This document shows, piece by piece, positions 7,718 to 15,089 of a stretch of 18,708 nt of DNA; positions within the stretch are counted from its first letter, which is position 1; every line of letters begins with the position of its first letter. This DNA comes from Paracoccaceae bacterium (GTDB lineage Bacteria; Pseudomonadota; Alphaproteobacteria; Rhodobacterales; Rhodobacteraceae): NCBI GenBank assembly GCA_003447515.1, contig DLZA01000133.1, forward strand, positions 1 to 18,708, given 5' to 3'. The position numbers and the translations under genes are program-made. The notes beneath the pieces were generated by a model. The model had not been told where the DNA came from. It searched no databases and saw only the letters and a list, made by a program, of their open reading frames with translations.

Positions 7718-8512
7718 CTAAACAAAGCTATGTTTGACAAAAAATTTGCGCAAAAGGTCAATAAACACATTCGGTTTTTCGACACATGGCAAATGGCCTG
7801 CGCCGCAAATAATCTCGAATTGAGACCCGACAATCAAATCCGCTGTTCCACGCACCAAAGACGGTGGCGTTGCGCCATCTTTGTCACCCACGACAACTAA
7901 TGTTGGCAGGGTTAAACCCGAGGTACTCCGGCGCAGATCCGTATCGCGAATGGCAGCAGATACGCGAGCATAACCCTGGTCCGTAGTACGTACCAACATA
8001 TTACGCCACATAGCAAAATTTTCGTCTTCGTGAAAATCAGATGCAAACCAGCGCTCCAAAATGGCAGTAGCCATCGAGCCAAGACCGTCGCGCTGGACCT
8101 GTAAGATTCGGTCATTCCACAAATCGTCATTTCCAATACGCGCTGCAGTATCGGCTAACACCATCATACGCACTAAATCGGGGCGTGCCGCCGCAATCCG
8201 TTGAGCGATCAAGCCGCCAACCGACAAGCCGACAAATGCTGCATCCTTGAGACCAAAATGATCCATTAAAGCTATTGCGTCACCCACTAGTTCACCCATA
8301 GACCATTCCGTATTGGGATCATCCGATAGCCCGTGCCCACGTTTATCATAACGCAGCACACGATGGCTTTTGACTAGATCAGCAACGACTGCGTCCCAAA
8401 TACGGAAATCTGTTCCAAGCGAGTTGGCAAACACCACAGCTGACTTGCCTTCTGGCCCCTCAATCCTGCAATGGTGGGCTGCACCGTTCGTTGTGACAAT
8501 TTGAGAAACCAT
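7718..8512 (-). CDS. Alpha/beta hydrolase, 3-oxoadipate enol-lactonase-like
   Basis: The product is 264 residues with an alpha/beta-hydrolase fold. The nucleophile is S97 in GLSVGG, with D212 (VVGDKDGATPP) and H240 (GAGHLPCVEKP) completing the triad. FANSLGTDFRIWD and YDKRGHGLSDDP are characteristic of PcaD, which opens 3-oxoadipate enol-lactone to 3-oxoadipate in the beta-ketoadipate pathway. No other pca gene is present, so it may act on a different ester or lactone. The ATG at 8512 is the only good start; the purine-rich AGAAGG upstream is unusually close to it. It is the first gene of the minus-strand run ending at 4529, divergent from the HSD10-type gene across 82 bases. Confidence 0.8.
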   Translation of the reverse strand: MVSQIVTTNGAAHHCRIEGPEGKSAVVFANSLGTDFRIWDAVVADLVKSHRVLRYDKRGHGLSDDPNTEWSMGELVGDAIALMDHFGLKDAAFVGLSVGGLIAQRIAAARPDLVRMMVLADTAARIGNDDLWNDRILQVQRDGLGSMATAILERWFASDFHEDENFAMWRNMLVRTTDQGYARVSAAIRDTDLRRSTSGLTLPTLVVVGDKDGATPPSLVRGTADLIVGSQFEIICGAGHLPCVEKPNVFIDLLRKFFVKHSFV

Positions 8513-8531
8513 AACCTTCTGCTTTTCGTTC

Positions 8532-8550
8532 GTTGCAATATTCTTGTAAC
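8532..8550. promoter_or_regulatory. Inverted repeat in the divergent promoter region, candidate operator
   Basis: GTTGCAA (8532-8538), five bases, then TTGTAAC (8544-8550): one mismatch in seven pairs. It lies midway between the divergent hydrolase and HSD10-type genes. TTGCAA at 8533-8538 and CATAAA at 8557-8562, 18 bases apart, could be the -35 and -10 of the plus-strand gene; the repeat would then cover that -35. The size fits a dimeric regulator, but no regulator gene is next to it. Confidence 0.45.
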
Positions 8551-8594
8551 ATCTTCCATAAAGAACATCTCATGACAACAATAGAGGTTTAAAT

Positions 8595-9362
8595 ATGTCA
8601 GATCTAACCAACACATCCGCCATCGTAACGGGTGGCGCATCCGGCCTCGGCGCTGCAGTGGCGGCCTATTTGGCGGGGCGTGGCGCTAAAGTATGCCTGT
8701 TTGATATGAATTCAGATGTTGCGACCACAACTGCGGCAAAAATTGGAGCGACATGGCAGCAGGTAGACGTATCCGATACCAAAAGTGTGAGACAAGCATT
8801 CGAAAAGGCGCGCGCAGTTCAGGGGCAGGAACGAATTTTAGTAAACTGCGCTGGGATTGGGCCAGCTTCCAAAACTGTGTCGCGTGGTGAACCCCATAAT
8901 CCAGCAATGTTTGCTAAAGTGATTGGCGTGAACCTTCTTGGTTCGTTTTACTGCGCCTCTACAGCTGCCTCGGGAATGGTATCATCTAAACCATCTGCTC
9001 CTGATGGCGAACGTGGAGTAATTGTGAACACAGCATCAGTGGCCGCTTTCGAGGGGCAAGTTGGCCAAGTGGCCTATGCAGCATCTAAGGGCGGGATCGT
9101 GGGAATGACCTTACCGATGGCCAGAGATTTGGCGGACAAGGGCGTGCGCATCGCAACCATTGCGCCAGGATTATTCAAAACACCCTTGCTTGAAGGGTTA
9201 CCGCAAGACGTACAGGACAGTTTGGGAGCGCAAGTGCCCTTCCCATCTCGTCTGGGCAACCCAGAAGAGTTCGCGAAGTTGGTTGGGCACATTGTAGACA
9301 ACCCGATGATCAACGGCGAGGTGATCCGCCTTGATGGGGCAATCCGAATGGCACCACGTTAA
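8595..9362 (+). CDS. SDR, HSD10-type 3-hydroxyacyl-CoA dehydrogenase (type II)
   Basis: The product is 255 residues and a close relative of 3-hydroxyacyl-CoA dehydrogenase type II / 3-hydroxy-2-methylbutyryl-CoA dehydrogenase. The cofactor motif is TGGASGLG (12-19) with D37 after the second strand, which favours NAD. NCAGIG (84-89), S148, Y161 and K165 (YAASK) form the active site. The C-terminal stretch TIAPGLFKTPLL, QVPFPSRLGNPEEFAKLV and INGEVIRLDGAIRM is typical of this subgroup and lets it be told from general SDRs. It would oxidise 3-hydroxyacyl-CoA in beta-oxidation of fatty acids, isoleucine or a side chain. AGAGG (8582-8586) precedes the ATG. Its TAA overlaps the stop of the convergent P450 gene. 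Confidence 0.88.
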   Translation: MSDLTNTSAIVTGGASGLGAAVAAYLAGRGAKVCLFDMNSDVATTTAAKIGATWQQVDVSDTKSVRQAFEKARAVQGQERILVNCAGIGPASKTVSRGEPHNPAMFAKVIGVNLLGSFYCASTAASGMVSSKPSAPDGERGVIVNTASVAAFEGQVGQVAYAASKGGIVGMTLPMARDLADKGVRIATIAPGLFKTPLLEGLPQDVQDSLGAQVPFPSRLGNPEEFAKLVGHIVDNPMINGEVIRLDGAIRMAPR

Positions 9363-10531
9363 ACTAGTTTCACGGGCACAGTTGCGGGGCCACGAAAACC
9401 AAAGCCTGTGAATTCTACCGGTCCCCAAAGTTCCATGTTGGGAAAGCGATCAAAAAGCATAGGTAGCATGAGCTGAGCTAGCATTCGTTTGGCGATGTGC
9501 ATTCCTTGGCAGAAATGTGGTCCATTCCCAAATGCCTGATGTGGCTGTTTTTTGCGGAAAAGATTATAGATTTCCGGTACTTCATACAAGTCTTCATCAT
9601 GACAGGCCGAGGCTTGGATAGTCATTACCGTATCACCTTTTGGGATAAGACAACTGCGGATTTCCACATCTTCTTTGACCAAACGGCTGCTTACTTGAAT
9701 CGGTGCAACCCAACGGATACCTTCATCAAATGCATCGCTCCACAGGGCATCAGCTTTGCAAGCCGCAAACTGGTCCGGATTGCTAAGCAAACCATAAACG
9801 ATAGTTAAAAGTGCATCACGAGGTTCATTGATTCCACCACCAATAGCGATTTTAATATTGCTGCGGATCTGGCTCATTTCAATGGGATCATCCGCATTCA
9901 CCATTGTGGACAAAGCGCTTGGTCCTTTTTCCAGTTTATGGTGGTCAATCATTTCATCAAAACAGGTGTTCATTTCTGCATTCGCTAGATCACTTGCAAC
10001 GAAGGGTTCTGCTGCCCAACCAAAGTTTCCTGCACCATCAATCAGAACTTGGGACCAGCGTTCCATGTTTGGTATGCTAGCATTGGGGATCCCTAAAAAA
10101 TATCGAAGACAATTGGCCGCAAACGGTCCGGCAAGTGCAGTGAAAAGGTCAACAGTTTCGCCGCGCGGCAAAGCGGCAACATGTCGTTCAGCAATATCGC
10201 GATATAACCTTTCCCATGTCCCTTTGATGTTCTTTGCGGAGAAGCTTGACGCCATAGCACCACGTTCGCGAGCGTGAACCTCTGCATCTTTGCGCATAAG
10301 GGTATGGGCCTGAAACGCACGTTCCATTGGTGTATTTGGATCATCCGAGCTGAAGATTTCAGGGGTATCTTTAGCAAACCGCGTGTCCATCGCCTTGGTC
10401 AGCATGGTGCGCCCAACAGACGCGACGCGACAAACAGGAGTCTTTTCGCGTAAGTTTCTGTAGAATGCATAGGGGTCACGGATCAAATCCGGAATTGTAA
10501 TTTCATCATCCAAGGGCGCAAAATCGGTCAC
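9359..10531 (-). CDS. Cytochrome P450
   Basis: The product is 390 residues from the GTG at 10531, which has TTGGAGAG six bases upstream; a TTG at 10543 would use part of that site as codons. The heme motif is FGNGPHFCQG with cysteine ligand C341. The K-helix ExxR is E270-R273 (EGIRW), and the C-helix reads HARER (86-90). The I-helix reads GGGINEPRD (231-239), so the usual acid-threonine pair for oxygen activation is acid-proline. It is a soluble bacterial class I-like enzyme that would need a ferredoxin and a reductase; neither gene is in the window. The substrate is unknown; the adjacent HSD10-type gene hints at a hydroxylated acyl-CoA or terpenoid side chain, by position only. It converges on that gene with overlapping stops. 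Confidence 0.9.
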   Translation of the reverse strand: MTDFAPLDDEITIPDLIRDPYAFYRNLREKTPVCRVASVGRTMLTKAMDTRFAKDTPEIFSSDDPNTPMERAFQAHTLMRKDAEVHARERGAMASSFSAKNIKGTWERLYRDIAERHVAALPRGETVDLFTALAGPFAANCLRYFLGIPNASIPNMERWSQVLIDGAGNFGWAAEPFVASDLANAEMNTCFDEMIDHHKLEKGPSALSTMVNADDPIEMSQIRSNIKIAIGGGINEPRDALLTIVYGLLSNPDQFAACKADALWSDAFDEGIRWVAPIQVSSRLVKEDVEIRSCLIPKGDTVMTIQASACHDEDLYEVPEIYNLFRKKQPHQAFGNGPHFCQGMHIAKRMLAQLMLPMLFDRFPNMELWGPVEFTGFGFRGPATVPVKLV

Positions 10532-10543
10532 GTGGCTCTCCAA

Positions 10544-10828
10544 TTGTGGTGCCGAGACCGTGACAACTAAGTATTACAAAAGCAAATATTTTATGGTCGA
10601 AGACGCCCAGCTGTAAATCATAGTTGGTTTAGGCGAGGTAGTATGCCTGACCCAAACAATTAAAACTTAGAAAATGGCGACCGTGCAAACGGCAAAGAAG
10701 ACTTTTGGCAAACAACGCTATTTCCGAGGCTTTGATCAAGTTCTCTTGAAGGACCAAGAATTACAAAGCCGCGGAAATAGAGAAATGAATCCGAACTTAA
10801 GGAGCGGACCAAAACGAAGCTGAATGTC
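10544..10828. other. Gene-free stretch rich in stem-loops, upstream of the P450 gene and downstream of tRNA-Arg
   Basis: No credible gene is seen. Three inverted repeats are present. GGTTTAGGC (10626-10634) pairs with GCCTGACCC (10645-10653), eight of nine including a wobble. CCGT-GCAA-ACGG (10681-10692) is a short stem with a GNRA-like loop. A 17-base pair of arms occurs at 10718-10780 and is listed separately. The P450 promoter should also be here, but I cannot place it. Confidence 0.6.
10718..10780. repeat. 63-base imperfect inverted repeat with 17-base arms
   Basis: The left arm CTATTTCCGAGGCTTTG (10718-10734) and the reverse complement of the right arm (10764-10780) agree at 16 of 17 bases. 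The 29-base interior can form its own small stem, TCAAG (10736-10740) with CTTGA (10745-10749). No U-run follows on either strand, so it does not look like a normal intrinsic terminator. It may be the 3' part of the tRNA-Arg transcript, an independent small RNA, or a remnant of a small repeat element. Confidence 0.6.
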
Positions 10829-10905
10829 TGGCGATCCCGGGAGGACTCGAACCCCCAACCCTCTGCTTAGAAGGCAGATGCTCTATCCAGTTGAGCTACG
10901 GGACC
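10829..10905 (-). tRNA. tRNA-Arg (anticodon UCU)
   Basis: Read on the minus strand the sequence begins GGTCCCG and folds as a full cloverleaf of 77 bases. The acceptor arms are GGTCCCG and CGGGATC, with one G-U pair. The D arm has GCTC and GAGC. The anticodon arms TCTGC and GCAGA enclose CTTCTAA, giving anticodon TCT. The T arm is GGGGG-TTCGAGT-CCTCC with one wobble. A discriminator G and an encoded CCA end it. It reads AGA codons. It follows the complex I subunit gene by 41 bases on the same strand. Confidence 0.97.
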
Positions 10906-10914
10906 GCTATTAGC

Positions 10915-10943
10915 GTAATGCGCTGAAACCGAATTACAATCAA
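10915..10943 (-). promoter_or_regulatory. Possible promoter of tRNA-Arg
   Basis: On the minus strand TTGATT (10938-10943) and CATTAC (10915-10920) are 17 bases apart, and a start at about 10908 would leave a very short leader before the mature tRNA end at 10905. The -10 matches poorly (three of six), so the tRNA could also be read through from the gene before it. Confidence 0.3.
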
Positions 10944-10946
10944 GGC

Positions 10947-11258
10947 TTAGTGTGTCCAAACCGTACGACGGTTAGTGGCAAAATTGTCGCCATAACCGCC
11001 AGAACGCACGTTCTGTTTTCGCTTTTGGGGTTCAAACACAGTGAAAGGAATTCCTTTTGAAGTGGCGTAATCCACCGCAGCGTCTTTTGTTTCAAAGGTC
11101 AAGCGCACTTGGCTATTCATGTCACCGGAACTGGTCCAGCCCATCAGTGGATCAATTTGGCGTGCCGCTTCATGACTAAACTCCAAAACCCACGTTTTAG
11201 TCTTTGCCTGACCGGACGTCATTGCATTGCGTGCTGGCTGATAAATCTTGGCAAGCAT
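10947..11258 (-). CDS. NADH dehydrogenase (complex I) accessory subunit, NDUFS4-like
   Basis: This 103-residue protein matches the ETC complex I subunit conserved region found in mitochondrial NDUFS4 and in alphaproteobacteria. Characteristic parts are ARIYQPA-like AKIYQPARNAMTSG at the start, WVLEFSHE (23-30), DPLMGWTSSGDM (36-47), LTFETKDAAVDYA (53-65) and a C-terminal GYGDNFATNRRTVWTH (88-103). It is a peripheral subunit on the NADH-oxidising arm and helps assembly or stability. AGAGGATC before the ATG supports the start. It is not near the nuo genes here, as is common for this subunit. tRNA-Arg follows on the same strand. Confidence 0.9.
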   Translation of the reverse strand: MLAKIYQPARNAMTSGQAKTKTWVLEFSHEAARQIDPLMGWTSSGDMNSQVRLTFETKDAAVDYATSKGIPFTVFEPQKRKQNVRSGGYGDNFATNRRTVWTH

Positions 11259-11822
11259 GGTGATCCTCTTGTAAAAATGAAAATCGATTAAAGCATTATC
11301 GTCGCTTAAGAGAACTGAATGTCAATTTTTTGTTTCCCTGTAAATGCCTTTTCTTTCTCTAAGGCCTCCAGATTAACTGCATAGGCTTCGATGAAGTTAA
11401 ATTGTTTGTTTGCATATGACGAGGATGTAGACTCAACCTCAAATTATTCTTTACACTTCGCAACACGAGAAATTAAATCCTGCTTCTCCAAAAATTATAC
11501 TAAGTCTGTGTCAGGCGTTCATTTACCCAATAAATAGCTGCCAGGCTGGATCATAAACTTGCCGCGAATGACCGTGCCTAATGTCCTATCGACACGCAGT
11601 CGTTAACTCTGCAAAAAACGCTGTCGATGAAAAAAGACACAATCTGATGAGAAATTAGCAGCCTTTGTCTGCCAACCTCTAAAGTATCGAGCTTACGGCC
11701 TACTAGCGCTGCCTCCAAACAACATTTAAAGTACTCAATGTTTTAGACGCGTTAACGCAAAACTTTGCGACAGAGGTTGAAGACCTGGCCGAAACACTCA
11801 TGTTACAGGCAAAGGACTCGAT
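11259..11822. other. Gene-free stretch between divergent complex I subunit gene and uvrB
   Basis: These 564 bases hold the promoters of both flanking genes. Open frames are present, such as a 48-codon one from 11391 to 11537, but it lacks a good ribosome site and recognisable sequence. Near uvrB there is a perfect ten-base palindrome GCGTTAACGC (11749-11758), flanked by GTTTT (11740-11744) and AAAAC (11759-11763). I see no GTTC-N7-GTTC site of the alphaproteobacterial LexA type. Confidence 0.6.
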
Positions 11823-14009
11823 ATGGAACAAACACAAAGCACCGCACTCGACACCCCGGTTGCAGACGGCCGCCCAAAACTTGAGGGTGGAAGACGTATC
11901 GTCATGCACACACCATTCACGCCTGCCGGGGATCAGCCCACAGCCATCAAAGAGCTGACCGCAGGCGTGGTGGACGGGGAGCAAAACCAAGTTTTGCTAG
12001 GCGCCACCGGGACTGGTAAAACTTTTACCATGGCGAAAGTAATTGAGGAAACACAGCGCCCTGCGATTATCCTTGCCCCAAACAAAACTCTTGCCGCCCA
12101 GCTATACGGGGAATTCAGATCCTTTTTCCCCGAAAACTCTGTTGAGTATTTTGTCAGTTTTTATGACTATTATCAGCCCGAAGCTTATGTTGCGCGGTCT
12201 GACACCTACATCGAAAAAGAATCCCAAATTAACGAGCAGATTGATAGGATGCGGCACTCAGCTACCCGCGCATTAATGGAACGTGATGACGTAATCATTG
12301 TAGCATCAGTTTCGTGTATTTATGGCATTGGGTCGGTTGAAACTTATACGGCAATGACTATCGATCTGATTACAGGAAATGATTACAACCAACGCAATGT
12401 AATGGCAGATCTTGTGGCTCAGCAATACAAGCGTAATGATAATTCTTTTGCACGCGGTACATTTCGTGTGCGCGGTGACAGCCTAGAGATTTGGCCTGCT
12501 CACCTGGAAGATCGCGGCTGGCGGCTGTCTTTTTTTGGTGAGGAATTAGAAAGTATCATCGAATTCGACACGCTTACGGGCGAAAAGCACACAACAATGG
12601 ACAAAGTTCGCGTATACGCAAATTCCCACTATGTGACACCGCGCCCGACTATGAATCAAGCGATTAAAGGGATTAAAGCGGAGCTAGTTATACGCCTGAA
12701 ACAACTTGAGAAAGAAGGAAAACTGCTCGAAGCACAGCGCTTGGAACAACGTACAAATTTTGACTTGGAGATGTTAGAGGCCACGGGCGTTTGCAATGGG
12801 ATCGAAAACTATTCCCGTTATCTTACAGGCCGTGCGCCAGGCGAACCCCCTCCAACCCTTTTTGAATATATCCCAGATAACGCGATTGTTTTTGCAGACG
12901 AAAGCCATGTTTCTGTACCTCAAATTGGTGGCATGTACAAAGGCGACTATCGACGCAAATTTACGCTGGCTGAACACGGCTTCCGCTTGCCATCCTGTAT
13001 GGATAACCGTCCCTTAAAGTTCGAAGAATGGGACGCTATGCGCCCCCAGTCTGTGTTCGTTTCCGCAACCCCACAAAAATGGGAGCTGGAACAATCAGGC
13101 GGTATTTTTGCAGAACAGATTATTCGCCCAACAGGGTTGCTAGACCCACCTGTAGAAATTCGTCCAGTCGAGACACAAGTGGATGATCTGTTAGACGAGG
13201 TGCGAAAAGTTGCGAAAGACGGTGGGCGAGTGTTGGTGACAACGCTGACCAAACGCATGTCTGAAGACCTGACGGAATACATGCACGAAAATGGTATTCG
13301 CGTACGCTATATGCATTCGGACATCGACACACTGGAGCGTATTGAAATCCTACGTGACTTACGTTTAGGCGCATTTGACGTATTGATTGGCATTAACTTA
13401 CTACGCGAAGGTTTAGACATTCCTGAATGTAAATTAGTGGCAATATTGGATGCAGATAAAGAAGGTTTTTTAAGATCCGAAACCTCCCTAGTCCAGACCA
13501 TCGGACGAGCCGCACGAAACGAGGATGGCCGCGTGATAATGTATGCTGATCGCATCACAGGATCAATGGAACGAGCCATTGGCGAAACTGACCGTCGTCG
13601 TGAAAAGCAGGGAGCTTACAATAGCCTACATGGAATTACACCTGAAACTGTGAAAAAGAACGTGGAGGACGTTCTCGCTGGACTGTACGAGGGGGATACA
13701 GATCAATCGCGGATCACCACAAAAGTTGATCAACCGATGGTAGGCGAGAATTTACAAACCCATCTCGAAGCCTTGCGCAAAGACATGTTGAAAGCAGCTG
13801 AGAATCTTGAATTTGAAGAAGCAGCACGCTTACGTGATGAAGTAAAGCGACTTGAGTCTGTAGAACTTACCATTGCGGATGATCCTTTAGCTAGGCAATC
13901 CGCAGTGGTGGCAGCAGCTGAGGAAGCCCAAAAAGCCAAGGGGCGCAGCACAGCGGGGCGTGCTGGAACAACAGTCATACGTGGCAAAAGTCAAAAGCGT
14001 AAATTCTAA
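11823..14009 (+). CDS. uvrB: UvrABC excinuclease subunit B
   Basis: The product is 728 residues, somewhat longer than E. coli UvrB (673) because of short N- and C-terminal extensions. UvrB receives damaged DNA from UvrA, verifies the lesion and recruits UvrC in nucleotide excision repair. Visible are the Walker A box GATGTGKT (60-67), the beta-hairpin region [19 protein letters not shown] (116-134), the DESH box near residue 359, [14 protein letters not shown], the motif V stretch [13 protein letters not shown], motif [11 protein letters not shown], and a UVR domain ([19 protein letters not shown]) that contacts UvrC. The last ~40 residues are alanine/lysine-rich and probably disordered. AAAGGA with seven bases to the ATG sets the start. 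It stands alone, with no uvrA or uvrC nearby. Confidence 0.97.
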   Translation: MEQTQSTALDTPVADGRPKLEGGRRIVMHTPFTPAGDQPTAIKELTAGVVDGEQNQVLLGATGTGKTFTMAKVIEETQRPAIILAPNKTLAAQLYGEFRSFFPENSVEYFVSFYDYYQPEAYVARSDTYIEKESQINEQIDRMRHSATRALMERDDVIIVASVSCIYGIGSVETYTAMTIDLITGNDYNQRNVMADLVAQQYKRNDNSFARGTFRVRGDSLEIWPAHLEDRGWRLSFFGEELESIIEFDTLTGEKHTTMDKVRVYANSHYVTPRPTMNQAIKGIKAELVIRLKQLEKEGKLLEAQRLEQRTNFDLEMLEATGVCNGIENYSRYLTGRAPGEPPPTLFEYIPDNAIVFADESHVSVPQIGGMYKGDYRRKFTLAEHGFRLPSCMDNRPLKFEEWDAMRPQSVFVSATPQKWELEQSGGIFAEQIIRPTGLLDPPVEIRPVETQVDDLLDEVRKVAKDGGRVLVTTLTKRMSEDLTEYMHENGIRVRYMHSDIDTLERIEILRDLRLGAFDVLIGINLLREGLDIPECKLVAILDADKEGFLRSETSLVQTIGRAARNEDGRVIMYADRITGSMERAIGETDRRREKQGAYNSLHGITPETVKKNVEDVLAGLYEGDTDQSRITTKVDQPMVGENLQTHLEALRKDMLKAAENLEFEEAARLRDEVKRLESVELTIADDPLARQSAVVAAAEEAQKAKGRSTAGRAGTTVIRGKSQKRKF

Positions 14010-14126
14010 GTATGGGCATCCCGTTTGTGAACTGACTATCTCAAGCACGGCTGTGGGCGACCGCGCATTGCTAAAAGACGCCAAGTCTTAGACGAATGCC
14101 CTCGCTTCTCACTGATACTCAATGAG

Positions 14127-14525
14127 CTACGCGCCGACACCTGTAGATTTAAGAACTTGAACACCACTTATTTGCCAAGACTCGCCCACCATCACCATCG
14201 TGTACCGTGCAACGTAGTACAACCCTTGGACGTCGCGGAGCAGAACGTCTTGCGTAACAGCACCATCGATTTCGGAAAGGTCTTGAAACGTCACCTCTGA
14301 AGGGCGGTGCACCATTGGGTAGCCGTTGACTACCATCTCACCAAATCGTTCTGGTGTCCCGAACATCTGCTTGATATTGGGCGCAGCATACGTGAAAGCA
14401 GTTTCGAAATCATCTTCCAGGAACGATTGAATTTGACCGGAAATGACTGTTTTTATCTCACTCTCCTGCGCATTTGCCGGCAAAGCCATTAACACCGCCG
14501 CAACGATTGCAATTAAAAATTTCAT
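14127..14525 (-). CDS. Secreted DUF4864 protein
   Basis: The 132-residue product begins with a clear Sec signal peptide (MKFLIAIVAAVLMALPANA), with likely cleavage after ANA at residues 17-19. The mature part matches DUF4864: SGQIQSFLEDDFETAFTYAAP, then MFGTPERFGEMVVNGYPMV and RPSEVTFQDL, and an end WQISGVQVLKSTGVGA. The fold recalls NTF2-like/SnoaL proteins, but function is unknown; it should be periplasmic. The ATG at 14525 has GGAGGT directly in front, so I prefer it to an in-frame upstream start at 14576. It converges with uvrB across 117 bases, in which no good terminator is seen. Confidence 0.85.
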   Translation of the reverse strand: MKFLIAIVAAVLMALPANAQESEIKTVISGQIQSFLEDDFETAFTYAAPNIKQMFGTPERFGEMVVNGYPMVHRPSEVTFQDLSEIDGAVTQDVLLRDVQGLYYVARYTMVMVGESWQISGVQVLKSTGVGA

Positions 14526-15089
14526 TGGGTACCTCCATGCATTATCGTAAACTAGCCCACCATCACGGTCCGTCAAACCACTTGATCGCTACATACCCAT
14601 TGCTGCTAGTCATTAAGTAGAAAGCAAAAGCACCATTAGGCAAGGACTTGGGGTTAGCATTCAATGAGCCGAGCCAGTGAAACAAACTTAAATTAAATCC
14701 CTCAAGGAAATTATAATAACCCACTTAAACCGCCTGATCGATGCACTCGCTTGCCACTACATATGATCGTACGGACATAAAAAGTTTTACCAAATAGACC
14801 AGCATCATCCCCATGGTGGTCCGTTGCTACATTTGCGACCAATTTACAGAATACCTGTTTAGTAACCCTCGAGCCTCGGGATGAACTTAGTTCAAAAGTT
14901 CGCTTCAGAGGAATCTAGGCATATTTTCGATCACTTGCTGAGCGCAAACGCAATTTTAGTATCAAGCCCTTCAGTCTGAAAAATGCGGCAAATTTTGTAG
15001 GATACATAATGTTACTCCATGTTCGGGTAGTAGCAAAACATATCTTGGGAAAGGTTGACTGACTTTGATCTTCAGCTAGTGAGTTGGTG
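14526..15089. other. Gene-free stretch between lysK and the DUF4864 gene
   Basis: These 564 bases follow the lysK stop and precede the DUF4864 start, both on the minus strand. I find no credible gene, tRNA or T-tailed hairpin. Around 14883-14901 GAAC-TTA-GTTC is followed by AAAA and another GTTC; the spacing is not that of a known alphaproteobacterial LexA site. The DUF4864 promoter must lie in the low-coordinate part, but I cannot place it. Confidence 0.6.

Noticed and set aside
9828..10277. 149-codon plus-strand frame opposite the P450 gene
   Set aside because: It is antisense to well-conserved P450 sequence including the I-helix; length alone is not evidence.
10093..10377. 94-codon minus-strand frame inside the P450 gene
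   Set aside because: It is a shifted frame of the same conserved gene without recognisable motifs.
10829..10905. tRNA-Arg as an integration site for a mobile element
   Set aside because: No integrase gene and no repeat of the tRNA 3' end was seen on either side.
11703..11990. 95-codon minus-strand frame across the uvrB start
   Set aside because: It overlaps the start of uvrB on the other strand and has no family resemblance; cysteine-rich by chance.
14075..14089. AAGAC/GTCTT stem after uvrB as a terminator
   Set aside because: Only five pairs and no following U-run; too weak to call.
14883..14901. LexA box made of GAAC/GTTC half-sites
   Set aside because: The spacings are three and four bases, not the seven of the alphaproteobacterial GTTC-N7-GTTC site.
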